The position numbers and the translations under genes were made by a program. The notes below the pieces were generated by a model that was given only the letters and a program-made list of their open reading frames with translations, was not told where the DNA came from and made no database searches. A stretch of 64,000 nucleotides of DNA from Exilibacterium tricleocarpae (GTDB lineage Bacteria; Pseudomonadota; Gammaproteobacteria; Pseudomonadales; Cellvibrionaceae): assembly GCF_007004655.1 (NCBI RefSeq), contig NZ_ML660101.1, positions 98,637-162,636 on the forward strand, given 5' to 3'. This document shows positions 17,651 through 27,079 of the stretch, piece after piece (positions within the stretch are counted from its first letter, which is position 1; every line of letters begins with the position of its first letter).

Positions 17651-18268
17651 TCAGGTGCCGGCGATTGCATTGATATCGCTGTGTTGTTGCAGCAGCGACC
17701 GCAGCATCGCCGGCAGCAGGTCGTCGAAACCGACGCCCTGGTTGAGCTGGCCGGCCAGGTGCAGCGACACCAGGCCGTGGACGGCGGCCCAAAACAGGTG
17801 CGCCAGGGTGGCCGGGTCGCCGCGCAGGCAGCCGCGGTCCACCGCCTGCCGGGTGGCGGCGAACAGCATGTTGCCGGTGTGTCCCTGGGCCGCCTCGGTC
17901 TGTGGAGGTGCCGGTAACTGGTGTCGGTGCACCACGTATAGCAGGCGGTAGGCGTGGGGGTGCTCGCGGGCGAAACGGATATAGGCGAGTGCCAGGCCCT
18001 CCAGGCGTGCCAGCGGATCGAGCTGTGCCGGTACCTGCTCCAGGTACTTGCCCAATTGGCCGAACAGGCGGCTGCGCAGGGCGGCGAAGACGGCGTCTTT
18101 GTTGGCGAAGTAGCGATAGGCCATCATCGGGCTGCACTGCATGGCTTTGGCGATACCGCGCATGCTGACGGCATCGTAGTCGGCGTTTTTGTACAGCTCA
18201 TAGGCCGTGTCGCAAAATTGGTCGCGAAAGCGGTTGATTTGATCTGGACTGAGCGATTTGCGGGCCAT
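17651..18268 (-). CDS. TetR family transcriptional regulator
   Basis: A 205-residue TetR/AcrR regulator: helix-turn-helix FCDTAYELYKNADYDAVSMRGIAKAMQCSPMMAYRYFANKDAVFAAL, then a variable ligand domain with the WHG-like segment HLFWAAVHGLVSLHLAGQL near residue 160. It is cotranscribed with the downstream SDR and is likely autoregulated through a dyad at 18291-18303, just upstream of its start. Ligand unknown; hydrophobic aldehyde or fatty-acid-like molecules are typical for this branch. Confidence 0.92.
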   Translation of the reverse strand: MARKSLSPDQINRFRDQFCDTAYELYKNADYDAVSMRGIAKAMQCSPMMAYRYFANKDAVFAALRSRLFGQLGKYLEQVPAQLDPLARLEGLALAYIRFAREHPHAYRLLYVVHRHQLPAPPQTEAAQGHTGNMLFAATRQAVDRGCLRGDPATLAHLFWAAVHGLVSLHLAGQLNQGVGFDDLLPAMLRSLLQQHSDINAIAGT

Positions 18269-18290
18269 CGGGGGATGCTAGGTCATAAAG

Positions 18291-18303
18291 TTTACGTTGT
18301 AAA
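18291..18303 (-). promoter_or_regulatory. Candidate TetR operator
   Basis: TTTAC-GTT-GTAAA is a perfect 5-bp-arm dyad within AT-rich DNA 22 bp upstream of the TetR gene start. The length and position suit autoregulation. No binding evidence. Confidence 0.45.
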
Positions 18304-18529
18304 TTAAATATATGATGCCATCGGCCGCATAAATAACCCAGGGTTGGGAGGATCGGCGAGCTAAGATCAAATTAGCCTAAAAATTGTCCTGTGCGGGACT
18401 GGCGAAGAAACACTGCTGCGCTATAAATATTCTCGCTCGGCGCGCAAGCTTGCAGCTAAGCGGCGACGCTTGCCGGTAGTGTCTTGTAACCGGCAGAACC
18501 AGGCCCGATTTAATTGGTTAGGTGATCGC

Positions 18530-18772
18530 ATGGCAACGAAGAATCCTCCGGCGCGCGATGGTGACGCTGGTGTCGAGAAAGAGTTTTTTGGTAGTAGAGA
18601 TGACCACGCGGAGGGACGCAGTGTGTCTTCACGTGACCGCTTGCGCGGGCAGTTACAGGATGAGGTTGAAAAGTTTCTCAGCCAGGGCGGCAAGATCGAC
18701 CGTGTGGACCCTCATGTGACGGCGGACCCGCCGAAAAAGCCGAACAGTAGTTATGGCAGTCGGCCTATTTAG
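18530..18772 (+). CDS. sutA: SutA-like RNA polymerase-associated transcriptional regulator
   Basis: An 80-residue, charged protein with an apparently disordered N-terminus and a C-terminal stretch LQDEVEKFLSQGGKIDRV followed by TADPPKKPNSSYGSRPI. From memory this closely matches the C-terminus of Pseudomonas SutA (FLxRGGKVxxxxPNVxADPPKKPxSxYGSRPI), a small factor that binds RNA polymerase and raises transcription during slow growth. The ATG at 18530 is preferred over the upstream GTG-type frame. Position between glnK-amtB and the xerC-dapF operon agrees with the Pseudomonas order as I recall it. Confidence 0.75.
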   Translation: MATKNPPARDGDAGVEKEFFGSRDDHAEGRSVSSRDRLRGQLQDEVEKFLSQGGKIDRVDPHVTADPPKKPNSSYGSRPI

Positions 18773-18780
18773 GTTGGCTG

Positions 18781-19045
18781 GTGCGATGCCTGTCCCAAGG
18801 ACTTTCCTTTGGCATCTCTCCCGGCGGCACGGTGCGGGGACAGGTTTTACCTGTCCCCCTTGAGCGGGACCACGTACTCTCAAACAGCACTGCTTTCGGT
18901 GGCACGGTGCCGCTAAGAGCGCTTACAGTCAGCTTGAAGACAAAAAGAAATCGCAGTAGACCAAACAGGTGGCTCCAGAAAGGGGAGTGGCACCATTCTA
19001 GGGGGACGCAACTAAAGTTACGTCCCCGCACCGTGCCGCCGAGAG
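18781..19045. repeat. Dispersed REP-like intergenic element, copy 1
   Basis: It contains the perfect hairpin GGGGACAGGT-TTT-ACCTGTCCCC (18836-18858), the block GGAGTGGCACCATTCTAGGG, and a second imperfect hairpin (GGGGACG...CGTCCCC, 19002-19027) ahead of CGGCACGGTGCCG-like sequence. The same blocks recur at 24022-24180. It invades the 3' end of the neighbouring HAD gene and supplies its last codons. The GGACAGG core also recurs near the RAYT transposase at 53.3-54.6 kb. Confidence 0.8.
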
Positions 19046-19755
19046 AGACGCTGTTCGATGTCAGCTACTGCCTGCGGTATTTCGCTGAGACACGCAACCT
19101 CGGCATCCGGCCTGCAGCTCGACTCGCGCCAGGGCTCGCCCTCGCGATTCACCCAAATCGTCTGTATACCCAGGGCCGCAGCGCCGAGAATATCGTCCCG
19201 CGGACTATCGCCGATATGGATACACTGGCGCGCCTCGACTTGAACGTGCTCGAGCGCGGTCGTGAACGGCACCGGTGACGGCTTGCTGGCATTCAGGGCC
19301 TCAGCGCTGTAGTGAAAATCAAAGTAGTTGTCGATACCCAGCCGCCGGGGACAGGCATTGCCGTTGCTGAGGATACCGAGCTGGTAGTGCCGGCCGAGCT
19401 GCTCGACCACGCCGAGCGCATGGTCAAAGAAGGTCACCCGGTGGCGAAAGTCCATAAACAGCTCAAATGCCTCATCACTGTGCTGTCGCGCCTCGGCGGC
19501 GCTGTAACCGCAGCCCTCCAACAGGTGCGCCAGCGATGAGCGGCGCATAATGCTGATCTGGTGCTTGAATTCAGGGTGTTGTTTCCAATAGGCAACCCGG
19601 GCCTCAAACAACGCCTCGGCCGAGTAGGCGCCGGTGAGGGTGGGGCAGTGGTGCTGCAACCAGCCGTACACCGCCTGTTCGGCTTTGCGCAGCACCTCGT
19701 CCACATGCCAGAGGGTATTGTCGAGATCGAAGGTTATCAGTTTGACAGCGGTCAC
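19018..19755 (-). CDS. HAD superfamily hydrolase (YigB-like phosphatase)
   Basis: A 245-residue haloacid dehalogenase-fold phosphatase: motif I ITFDLDNTLW (nucleophile and acid Asp), motif II LGILSNGN, motif III Lys in ALNASKPSPVPF, motif IV HIGDSPRDDILGAAALGIQTIWV. In Pseudomonas and enterics the homologue, sometimes called YigB, follows xerC and dephosphorylates FMN and small phosphates. It overlaps xerC by ATGA. Its last residues (SRRHGAGT) and stop codon are encoded by the REP-like repeat, so the native C-terminus has been replaced. Confidence 0.93.
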   Translation of the reverse strand: MTAVKLITFDLDNTLWHVDEVLRKAEQAVYGWLQHHCPTLTGAYSAEALFEARVAYWKQHPEFKHQISIMRRSSLAHLLEGCGYSAAEARQHSDEAFELFMDFRHRVTFFDHALGVVEQLGRHYQLGILSNGNACPRRLGIDNYFDFHYSAEALNASKPSPVPFTTALEHVQVEARQCIHIGDSPRDDILGAAALGIQTIWVNREGEPWRESSCRPDAEVACLSEIPQAVADIEQRLSRRHGAGT

Positions 19756-20723
19756 TGGGGTGCCTCGGGACGGTTTTCAGGCGGCTCCAGGTTATCTGTT
19801 ACACCGCCTTCTGCATTGCCGGTACGCCGGGCCCGCGGATGGGCCGCGTCGTAAACCCGGGCCAGGTGCTGGAAATCGAGATGGGTATAGACCTGGGTGG
19901 TGCTGATATTGGCGTGGCCGAGCAATTCCTGCACAGCGCGCAGGTCACCGCTCGATTCGAGCATATGGCTGGCGAACGAGTGGCGCAGCATATGCGGATG
20001 CACCGGCTGTTCCATGGCCTGGCGTTGACTGATCTGCTGCAGGCGTTGCTGCACGCTGCGCGGCTGCAGGCGGCCGCCACGCCGGCTGACAAACAAGGCC
20101 GGTTCGCCGGCGCCGGCCAGCTCTGCACGTGCCCGCAACCAGTCCCGCAGGGCCCGGCAGGCCATTTTACCGACCGGCAGCTGGCGGGTTTTGTTGCCCT
20201 TGCCCAGCACCCGCAGGCTGGCGTCGGCCAGGTCGATATCGGCGATATCCAGCGACACCAGTTCCGCCAGTCGCAATCCCGAGGAGTACATCAGCTCCAC
20301 CACGGCGCGGTCGCGGCAGTCGATAGCACGCTTGCCGGGCAGGCTGACAAACTGGCCGGCCTGATCCACATCCAGGGTCTTGGGCAGGGTTCTGGCACTT
20401 TTGGGTGCACGGATGCCGGCGGCAGGATTGGCCTTGAGCCAGCCCCGGCGCAGGCAGAACTCGAAAAAACTGCGCAGCCCCGACAGCCAGCGTTGCAGGC
20501 TTTTGCCTCCGAGACCGCGGCGGTGCAGGGTTGCCAGACTCTGGTGCAGGTGAAAAGGCCGGATATCGGCCACGCGCTCAATACCCTGCTCGGCGCAATA
20601 GTGGCGCAACTTGTCGATATCGCGCTGATAGGCTGCGGCCGTGCGGGGTGAAAGCTGCCGCTCGGTCACCAGGTAACGCTGGAACGCCAGATTTTCCCGC
20701 TGTAACGGCAGCGGTTCGCTCAT
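19752..20723 (-). CDS. xerC: Tyrosine recombinase XerC
   Basis: A 323-residue recombinase: the N-terminal core-binding SAM-like domain (FQRYLVTERQLSPRTAAAYQRDIDKL) and the catalytic domain with Arg in SSGLRLAELVSL, Lys in GKGNKTR, HMLRHSFASHML (His-x-x-Arg), LGHANISTTQ and the Tyr nucleophile in VYTHLD. With XerD it resolves chromosome dimers at dif. A C-terminal extension of about 30 residues (ARRTGNAEGGV onward) is longer than usual. It overlaps both neighbours by ATGA inside the lysA-dapF-DUF484-xerC-HAD operon. Confidence 0.97.
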   Translation of the reverse strand: MSEPLPLQRENLAFQRYLVTERQLSPRTAAAYQRDIDKLRHYCAEQGIERVADIRPFHLHQSLATLHRRGLGGKSLQRWLSGLRSFFEFCLRRGWLKANPAAGIRAPKSARTLPKTLDVDQAGQFVSLPGKRAIDCRDRAVVELMYSSGLRLAELVSLDIADIDLADASLRVLGKGNKTRQLPVGKMACRALRDWLRARAELAGAGEPALFVSRRGGRLQPRSVQQRLQQISQRQAMEQPVHPHMLRHSFASHMLESSGDLRAVQELLGHANISTTQVYTHLDFQHLARVYDAAHPRARRTGNAEGGVTDNLEPPENRPEAPQ

Positions 20724-21418
20724 CGCCGCAACAGTTTCGGCGGCAGCATGCGGTTGAGCACTTCGCCGATATAGCTCAGAAACAGAGTGCCCATGCTGGA
20801 GCGATAGTACTTCGGATCGCGGTTGCCGATCGCCAGCAGCCCGAACGCATTGCCGTGAATCAGCGGCACTATGGCGGTGGAACCCACTTGATCAGCGCTG
20901 TCGCCAAACAGAAAGCGGCGCTCCGCCGGGCTCATGCTGCCACACATGGCGCGGTTGGTTTTCAGCACCTGGCCGATATGGGCGCGGGCCTCGCCGATAC
21001 TGACTACCCGCGCCGCCGTCGACGGCAGGCGGGCGGGATCGCCGTAAAACAGCAGGGTGGTGAAGTGAATGTTGAATTCGTTGTCGAAGCTGTAGAACAG
21101 GGCATCCACCAGGTCGCCCAGGTCCTGGGCTTCGAGCAGGGCCAGAATCAGGCGTTTGGTTTTCTCAAACAGCTTGTCGTTGTCGCGGGCGTTATCGAGC
21201 AGTTTGCTCAGGCGGTGGCGCATATCCATATTGCGTTCGCGCAGCACCGATACCTGTCGCTCCACCAGGGAGATGGCGCCGCCGCTCTCATGGGGCAGGC
21301 GCAGGTCGGCGAGCAGTCCGGGATTTTTTACGAAGTAATCGGGATGCTGGCGCAGAAACTCGCTGACCTGCTCTTCGCTCAGGACCGTATCGCGGTCAAT
21401 GATGGTGTGATCACTCAT
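20720..21418 (-). CDS. DUF484 family GAF-like protein
   Basis: A 232-residue DUF484 protein. An N-terminal helix VSEFLRQHPDYFVKNPGLLADLRLPHESGGAISLVERQVSVLRERN with a coiled segment precedes a GAF-like domain (ALFYSFDNEFNIHFTTLLFYGD to LFGDSADQVGSTAIVPLIHGNAFGLLAIGNRDPKYYRSSMGTLFLSYIGEVLNRMLP). It is always found between dapF and xerC in gammaproteobacteria; its molecular role is unknown to me. The start overlaps the dapF stop by one base. Confidence 0.93.
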   Translation of the reverse strand: MSDHTIIDRDTVLSEEQVSEFLRQHPDYFVKNPGLLADLRLPHESGGAISLVERQVSVLRERNMDMRHRLSKLLDNARDNDKLFEKTKRLILALLEAQDLGDLVDALFYSFDNEFNIHFTTLLFYGDPARLPSTAARVVSIGEARAHIGQVLKTNRAMCGSMSPAERRFLFGDSADQVGSTAIVPLIHGNAFGLLAIGNRDPKYYRSSMGTLFLSYIGEVLNRMLPPKLLRR

Positions 21419-22251
21419 TAGATCTTTATCTGCCCGTGGAAAACTGTAGTTGCCGGACCGGTCATAGTCACTGCCTGCCCCTCTCCCGGCCAGGCAATGG
21501 ACAGACTCCCCCCCGGCAGGTTGACCTTTACCTCTGAGTCTAACAGGTCCTGTAGGCGGCCTGCCACTACAGCGGCGCAGGCGCCGGTGCCGCAGGCCAG
21601 GGTCTCACCGGCACCGCGCTCGTAGACACGCAGGTTGATTTCGGTGCGTGACAGCACCTGCATAAAACCGGCGTTGACGCGACGGGGAAAATCGGGGTGA
21701 GACTCGACCCGGGGGCCCAGTCCCGCCACATCGGCGCTTGCCACATCCTCTACCCGGGTCACCGCGTGAGGGTTGCCCATGGAGACGGCGGCGATGGTCA
21801 GGCGAGTCTGGTGGTCCAGGGCAAGGGGGTAGGTGGTGGCCCGCTGCGGGGCCGTGAAGGGCAAGTCGGCCGGTGCCAGGCCCGGTACCCCCATATCGAC
21901 ACTGATCCCACCGTCGGCCCGTACCTGCAACACCATGATGCCGGTGGCGGTCTCCACCGCAATGCGATGCTTGCCGGTCAATTTGCGCTCGCGCACGAAT
22001 TTGGCAAAGCAGCGGGCGCCGTTGCCGCAGTTCTCCACCTCGGTGCCGTCGCCGTTGTAGATCCGGTAGTGAAAGTCGACCTCGGGGTTGTTCGGCACCT
22101 CCACCACCAGCAGTTGATCGCAACCTACGCCGAAACGTCGATCGGCAATTTTGCGCACCTTCTCGCCGGTGAGTTTGATTCGCTGGCTGATGGCGTCGAC
22201 CACCACGAAGTCGTTGCCGAGGCCTTGCATCTTGGTGAAACGTAGGCGCAT
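21418..22251 (-). CDS. dapF: Diaminopimelate epimerase
   Basis: A 277-residue enzyme converting LL- to meso-diaminopimelate, the last step before lysine and a peptidoglycan building block. Both catalytic cysteines are present: [13 protein letters not shown] near residue 75 and [13 protein letters not shown] near 220. The opening [18 protein letters not shown] and MGNPHAV are family signatures. It lies 72 bp downstream of lysA, the gap holding a small tandem repeat, and leads into DUF484-xerC. Confidence 0.98.
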   Translation of the reverse strand: MRLRFTKMQGLGNDFVVVDAISQRIKLTGEKVRKIADRRFGVGCDQLLVVEVPNNPEVDFHYRIYNGDGTEVENCGNGARCFAKFVRERKLTGKHRIAVETATGIMVLQVRADGGISVDMGVPGLAPADLPFTAPQRATTYPLALDHQTRLTIAAVSMGNPHAVTRVEDVASADVAGLGPRVESHPDFPRRVNAGFMQVLSRTEINLRVYERGAGETLACGTGACAAVVAGRLQDLLDSEVKVNLPGGSLSIAWPGEGQAVTMTGPATTVFHGQIKI

Positions 22252-22272
22252 AGTCGTCCTTCAGGGTACTTT

Positions 22273-22315
22273 CTTTATTCCGGCCTTTATTCCGGCCTTT
22301 ATTCCGGCGCTTTTC
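22273..22315 (-). repeat. Triple 12-bp tandem repeat between lysA and dapF
   Basis: TTTATTCCGGCC is repeated about three times, followed by the hairpin-like GCGCTTTTCGGCGCG. It occupies the whole lysA-dapF spacer and could vary in copy number. Confidence 0.6.
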
Positions 22316-22322
22316 GGCGCGT

Positions 22323-23579
22323 TCAAACCGGCGATTGCGGCAACAACTGTTCCCCGCGCACGAGGTGGTCGAAGTCCTCCCGTACCCGTGCCACGTGGAC
22401 CTGTTGCCCGTCGATTAACAGCTCCGCGGCACGGCCGCGGCTGTTGTAATTGGAACTCATCGCAAAGCAGTAAGCACCTGCCACCATCATCGCCAGGCAG
22501 TCGCCGACCTCAAGATTGAGTTGGCGATCCTTGGCGATGAAGTCACCAGTTTCGCACACGGGGCCGACCAGATCCCAGGTATTTGCGGTGCCGTTGCGGG
22601 GTCTTATGGGCTTTACATCCTGCCAGGCCTGATACAGCGCCGGGCGAATATTGTCGTTCATGGCGGCATCGACAATGGCGAAATTGCGCTGCGCCGTTGG
22701 TTTCAGATAGATGACGCGGGTCAACAGGACACCGGCAGCGGCGGCAATGGAGCGGCCGGGTTCGAAAACCAACTCTACTTGTCTGTCTCCGAGACGGGCT
22801 TTGGCGGCGTTGATATACGTGGCCGGGGAGGGCGGGTCCTCATCCTGGTAAGTGACCCCCAGGCCGCCGCCCAGGTCCAGGTGGCGGATGGCGATGCCGT
22901 CCTCGGCCAGGTGATCCAGTAGCGCCAGTATCCGGTCCAGGGCGTCGAGAAACGGCGCCAGCTCGGTCAGTTGTGAACCGATATGAGAATCGATGCCAAT
23001 GATCTCGAGGCTCGGCAACGCCTGTGCCCGCCGGTAGACGTCGCGGGCCTGATCGATATCCACCCCGAATTTGTTTTCCTTGAGGCCGGTGGAGATATAG
23101 GGATGAGTGTTGGCGTCGACATCGGGATTTACCCGCAGCGACACCCTGGCGGTGCGCCCCATCTGCGCCGCCACCTGCGCCAGCACCTCCAGCTCCGCCG
23201 CCGATTCTACATTGAAACAGTGCACCCCGGCGCGCAGTGCCTCGGTCATTTCCGCGGCGGTTTTACCCACGCCGGAAAACACCACCCGGGCGGGATCGGC
23301 GCCGGCGCGCATTACCCGCTGCAGCTCGCCGCCGGAGACGATATCGAAGCCGGCGCCGAGCTGTGCCAGTACCTGCAGCACCGCCAGGTTGGAATTGGCC
23401 TTGACCGCGTAGCAGATCATCCCGGGATGGTCGCCGAGCGCCTCGGCATAGGCCTGGTAAGCGCGGGTCAGGGCGGCCCGGCTGTAGACGTAGGTGGGCG
23501 TGCCATGGTCTCTGGCGAGGGCCTCGAGGGGGACGTCCTCGACGTACATCTCACCGTCGCGGTAGTGAAAATCTTGCAT
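22323..23579 (-). CDS. lysA: Diaminopimelate decarboxylase
   Basis: A 418-residue PLP enzyme that decarboxylates meso-diaminopimelate to lysine. The PLP Lys is in [14 protein letters not shown], the glycine loop in [10 protein letters not shown], the phosphate site in [12 protein letters not shown], and the active-site Cys in [14 protein letters not shown]. The ATG at 23579 (MQDFHYRDG) is chosen: it follows GAAGGA and gives the family length, while a start 11 codons upstream would add unconserved residues. Heads the lysA-dapF-DUF484-xerC-HAD block, with lptM just upstream. Confidence 0.97.
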   Translation of the reverse strand: MQDFHYRDGEMYVEDVPLEALARDHGTPTYVYSRAALTRAYQAYAEALGDHPGMICYAVKANSNLAVLQVLAQLGAGFDIVSGGELQRVMRAGADPARVVFSGVGKTAAEMTEALRAGVHCFNVESAAELEVLAQVAAQMGRTARVSLRVNPDVDANTHPYISTGLKENKFGVDIDQARDVYRRAQALPSLEIIGIDSHIGSQLTELAPFLDALDRILALLDHLAEDGIAIRHLDLGGGLGVTYQDEDPPSPATYINAAKARLGDRQVELVFEPGRSIAAAAGVLLTRVIYLKPTAQRNFAIVDAAMNDNIRPALYQAWQDVKPIRPRNGTANTWDLVGPVCETGDFIAKDRQLNLEVGDCLAMMVAGAYCFAMSSNYNSRGRAAELLIDGQQVHVARVREDFDHLVRGEQLLPQSPV

Positions 23580-23653
23580 GTCGCTCTCGTCCTTCTCGTT
23601 CGTGGTTATCAATGGACAGTGTCGCCAGGGGAGTAAACGGGGCCGGCCCGGTG

Positions 23654-23938
23654 CTACCGGACAGTGGGGGCGGGCGGTTTGACTGTGGGCTTGAGTCGGG
23701 CTTCGGTAGGCTCTTCCCTCTCTTTTTCGGTTGAGGGCTCTCGATTGGCTGAGGGCTCTCGATTGGCTGAGGGCTCTCTATTAGCTGAGGGCTCTCGATT
23801 GGTCGAAGGCTCCTGACTGCCAGAAGGTTGCGGGTCGGTTGCCGGCTGCGGCAGGTACAGTGGACCTTTTTGACCGCAGCCGACCAGCGCCAACGCCAAT
23901 AGCAGTGCGGTTGTGGAGGAGAAAATCGGACGGCCCAT
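23654..23938 (-). CDS. lptM: LptM-like small lipoprotein with REPSAN repeats
   Basis: A 94-residue lipoprotein. The signal peptide ends in the lipobox LVGC, giving mature CGQKGPLYLPQ, which is the signature of LptM (formerly YifL/LppL), the small partner that helps the LptD-LptE translocon mature. The ATG at 23938 (MGRPIF) is preferred to one seven codons upstream. The tail carries four to five tandem six-residue units of the type REPSAN, encoded by 18-bp repeats at about 23731-23810, which is unusual for this family. It sits between lysA and cyaA as in Pseudomonas. Confidence 0.85.
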   Translation of the reverse strand: MGRPIFSSTTALLLALALVGCGQKGPLYLPQPATDPQPSGSQEPSTNREPSANREPSANREPSANREPSTEKEREEPTEARLKPTVKPPAPTVR

Positions 23939-24021
23939 AGGGTGGTAACCTTGCGTCAAGCCAAAGCGGGCAAGTATAGCGGCTGGCGTGAGGTTCAGGC
24001 AATTGCGTCCCGTTGTGGTAC

Positions 24022-24180
24022 AGAGACGCAGACTGGTGCCACTCCCCTTTCTTGAGGCACTCCCGCCCGCGGCACGGTGCGGGGACAGGTTTTACCTGTC
24101 CCCCTAGAATGGTGCCACTCCCCTTCCTTCAGGCACCACTTCCGGCGGCACGAAGGGGACCGGCCGGCCCTTGGCACATC
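24022..24180. repeat. Dispersed REP-like intergenic element, copy 2
   Basis: It shares with 18781-19045 the hairpin GGGGACAGGT-TTT-ACCTGTCCCC (24081-24103), the CGGCACGGTGCGGGGAC lead-in, and CCCTAGAATGGTGCCACTCC (inverse orientation to copy 1). GGTGCCACTCCCCTT appears twice here (24035 and 24111). It fills most of the lptM-cyaA gap, so no operon promoter can be read with confidence. Confidence 0.8.
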
Positions 24181-24205
24181 CTTGCTACAGTAAACGCAAC
24201 CCTTA

Positions 24206-27079
24206 TCAAACCGATTGCAGCGAAAGATTCAACTGCATTTCGAGATCGGCCTTAATCCGCAGGTAATGGCTGATCTGCAGCCGGCCCTCCGGGGCCAGTT
24301 GCATGCGGCAGTTGGACAGGTCCAGATCGGTGATATGGCAGGGATAGCGCTCATCGTTGCTGCGGCGTGAAAGAATATGCTGGGCCACAGCATCAAACAG
24401 GTTTTCACCAAAGTCCAACTCGCTGAATTCCTTTTGATCGCAGTAGATGGTGTAGCAGATCTCGCCCGTATAATTGATATCGGCGATCACCTGCACATTG
24501 AAGAAGTTGAGCTTGTTTAAATCGGTGTTGACGCTGCGCCGCTCGCAGTGAGTGGTGCCCTGGGCACCGGACATCAATTCATAAAAGTCTATCGGATAGA
24601 TACCGAAGCCGTCCTGCAACAGATCGGACTCGACACTCTGGCGGTCGATAACGGCGCGGATAAAGCGGTGCAGCGGCCGCAGCAGGGTCTGGTGATTGAG
24701 AAAGGGCGCCCGCATCTGCAGGATCGACCCTTTCTCATCCACCACATAGACATCCGCCTCGGTGTCGTCCAGTTGCCGGTAAAAAATCTGGATGGCAGTG
24801 TCATTGGCGAGATCGGCGATGATGCTGAGGGGATTGCCGCGCAGGGCGTAGCGATCCACCATCAACGGACTGTAGCTCGCCTGCGCCTGGCCGAGATGCT
24901 CCATCAGGCCTTCATTGTCGTGCAGGTGGCTGATATGGGGCTGGTTGTCGCGAAACTGCAGGCTGTAATAGTCGCCCGACATCTCAAACAGGTAGCGGGT
25001 ATTGGACGGCCGTGTGCCGCTGTAAAAACAGGCCGCGACATCGCGCAGCAACTCCTCCACCCGCTGGCTGATGGCCACCCCCCGATTGGTGTTCAGGCAG
25101 CGAATGGTCAGTTGCGGCAGTGGCCGATTGGAATCCGGCGGGGTCAGGCGCAGGTAGTGCAGCAGGCAGTTCAGCAGCGCGTGATTGCCGAAGTGGTGGG
25201 TGCCCACTTCGTTCCAGGAATTCAGGCTGATCAGGTCGATGGTTGAAATCAGGTTTTCCCGCAGGCCGCTGAACCCCAGCGGATCGACGTGGCCGCTGAG
25301 CCGGTGGATGCCTTTTTGGTGCAGGTGGTGGTGCGGGTCGGTACCCACGTTGATCAGCAGCAGCAGCGACAGGGAATAGGCCTGGTGCTGAAAACTCTCG
25401 TGGGGGACGGGGCTGAGCGGCAGCGGCAGCCAGCGCTGCACCGCCTGCAGGGTTTGCAGCAGAGCACCGGCGGACAGATTGTCCAGCGACGAGGATACCT
25501 CACAGCGGGTTTGCTGGGTCAGCACGCCGTTGCAGTGGCACCAGGTGATCAGCTCCACCAGGTCGCGACTCTGCTTGATTGCCTGCTCGGTTTGAAACGG
25601 CTGGCCGGAGGGTGCCTCGGCGTAGGCGGTCCAGACGGTGCCGAGCTGGAAGCTGCCGACGACTTCGCGCTTTTCCTCGACAAATGTAATGAAGGGCTCG
25701 CTCAAATCCTGAGAGATATGCGGGTTGATCCATTCAACCTTGCCGGCCTTGCGCTCGAAGGCGGCGTGCAGCTTGCGACCGAGGATATTCAGCTCCTCGG
25801 CACTGATGGCGGCGTTGATATGGGTCTGGCGCGCGAAATCCACCAGAAACCGGTAGCTGTTGGTGAACTCGTTGACCAGCAACTGGCGCTCTTCCATCAC
25901 CTGCTGGGCCTTCCATTGCGGGCGCGCGTCGAGCAGGCGCAACTGGTTTGCATCCCATCCCCACTCCTTGACCAGTTTTTCCAGCAGTGACCGCTGCCAG
26001 GATTTGGTGCGCCCTGTCAGCGCCTTGGTCAGGGGTTTGTTGACCTTGAAGTAAAAACAGCGGCGCAGCAGCTCCAGTCGCTCGAACTCCTCGCGCGAGG
26101 TCAGGTAGGTTTCCAGACGCCGGTACACCATGACGTAGGGGTCCAACTCATTGACATCGGTATGGCCGTCGTAGATAAGCTGTTTGAACGTCAACGACAG
26201 CGGTGAGATATCCGGGTGTTCCGCCGCATAGCACTCCAGCAGCATTAATTTCAGCACTGACTTGTAAGGCGACTCGATACCTTTGTAGAGCTGCCAGACG
26301 CCGGCGCCGATAAACTCGCCGCCGGGAATGGCCGCTATACTGCCGAAGTCGACTACATCTGCCGCGCGCATAAAGCGTTTGCCGAGCAGTGTTTCGGTGT
26401 AGGTGTCGTAGTCCCGCTCGCGGCCGGTGGGATTGAACCACCACAGTGGCGCGCGCCCGGCGATCAACAGACCGGTGCGGTAGAATTCGTCGAGCAGCAG
26501 ATAGCGCTGGGCGCTGCCGCTGCCCTCGCTGTCGAGACTGGCGAGGTGACCCTTGCGAAAGCGCTCGCAGTCCATCAAAAAGAAATGGGCCTCCAGGCCC
26601 AGTTGCGCCGCCCAGCGACTCAGTTGCTGGCACTTGTGATCGAGGTCCGACAGCGCCGCCGCCTCCAGTCCCGGTTTGTGGCACACCCAGATATCCATAT
26701 CGCTGCTATCGCTGTGAGCGACGGTGCCGACACTGCCCATGATGAACAGCGCCTGTACCTGGCGCTTTTTATGGGGCTCGCGGTGCTGGTGAAAGCTGCG
26801 GGCGAGACTGCGGGCCAGTTGCAGCTCCTCGGCCGACGGCGTATAAGCGGCTACGCCGCAGGGCGTCTGGTGGGAAACATAGCCGGGCAGCATCGGGTGA
26901 TTGGTGTGAAATAGCAGCGGCAGCAAATCCAGAAAGATCTGCTGGCGTTCGGCCAGGGCCGAACGGGTGCGCTCGATACGAGCTTCGTTCAGTGTCAAAA
27001 AGCGGGTTCTAATGGCGCTTAAGAGTTTGCGATCGAGTCCTTCGTCGATAGATTCGGTGGAAATCTTTTGCGGCTGCAT
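24206..27079 (-). CDS. cyaA: Class I adenylate cyclase
   Basis: At 957 residues it is somewhat longer than E. coli CyaA (848). The N-terminal catalytic half has the nucleotidyltransferase motif IMGSVGTVAHSDSSDMDIWVC near residue 115 (metal-binding Asp pair), and sequence such as FLMDCERFRKG, LLLDEFYRTGLLIAGR and KSVLKLMLLE typical of class I enzymes. The C-terminal half, regulated by glucose-PTS in enterics, is retained through FGIYPIDFYE and ITDLDLSNCRM. It makes cAMP for CRP/Vfr-type regulators. It is transcribed behind argH with 122 bp between. Confidence 0.97.
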   Translation of the reverse strand: MQPQKISTESIDEGLDRKLLSAIRTRFLTLNEARIERTRSALAERQQIFLDLLPLLFHTNHPMLPGYVSHQTPCGVAAYTPSAEELQLARSLARSFHQHREPHKKRQVQALFIMGSVGTVAHSDSSDMDIWVCHKPGLEAAALSDLDHKCQQLSRWAAQLGLEAHFFLMDCERFRKGHLASLDSEGSGSAQRYLLLDEFYRTGLLIAGRAPLWWFNPTGRERDYDTYTETLLGKRFMRAADVVDFGSIAAIPGGEFIGAGVWQLYKGIESPYKSVLKLMLLECYAAEHPDISPLSLTFKQLIYDGHTDVNELDPYVMVYRRLETYLTSREEFERLELLRRCFYFKVNKPLTKALTGRTKSWQRSLLEKLVKEWGWDANQLRLLDARPQWKAQQVMEERQLLVNEFTNSYRFLVDFARQTHINAAISAEELNILGRKLHAAFERKAGKVEWINPHISQDLSEPFITFVEEKREVVGSFQLGTVWTAYAEAPSGQPFQTEQAIKQSRDLVELITWCHCNGVLTQQTRCEVSSSLDNLSAGALLQTLQAVQRWLPLPLSPVPHESFQHQAYSLSLLLLINVGTDPHHHLHQKGIHRLSGHVDPLGFSGLRENLISTIDLISLNSWNEVGTHHFGNHALLNCLLHYLRLTPPDSNRPLPQLTIRCLNTNRGVAISQRVEELLRDVAACFYSGTRPSNTRYLFEMSGDYYSLQFRDNQPHISHLHDNEGLMEHLGQAQASYSPLMVDRYALRGNPLSIIADLANDTAIQIFYRQLDDTEADVYVVDEKGSILQMRAPFLNHQTLLRPLHRFIRAVIDRQSVESDLLQDGFGIYPIDFYELMSGAQGTTHCERRSVNTDLNKLNFFNVQVIADINYTGEICYTIYCDQKEFSELDFGENLFDAVAQHILSRRSNDERYPCHITDLDLSNCRMQLAPEGRLQISHYLRIKADLEMQLNLSLQSV

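Noticed and set aside
18470..18529. Longer N-terminus for SutA
   Set aside because: The upstream frame has no similarity to SutA, whose size is matched from 18530.
19839..20651. Long plus-strand frames opposite xerC, dapF, lysA and cyaA
   Set aside because: They are GC-rich shadows of well-identified minus-strand genes.
22273..22315. Regulatory RNA or riboswitch for dapF
   Set aside because: It is a simple tandem repeat with no lysine-riboswitch structure.
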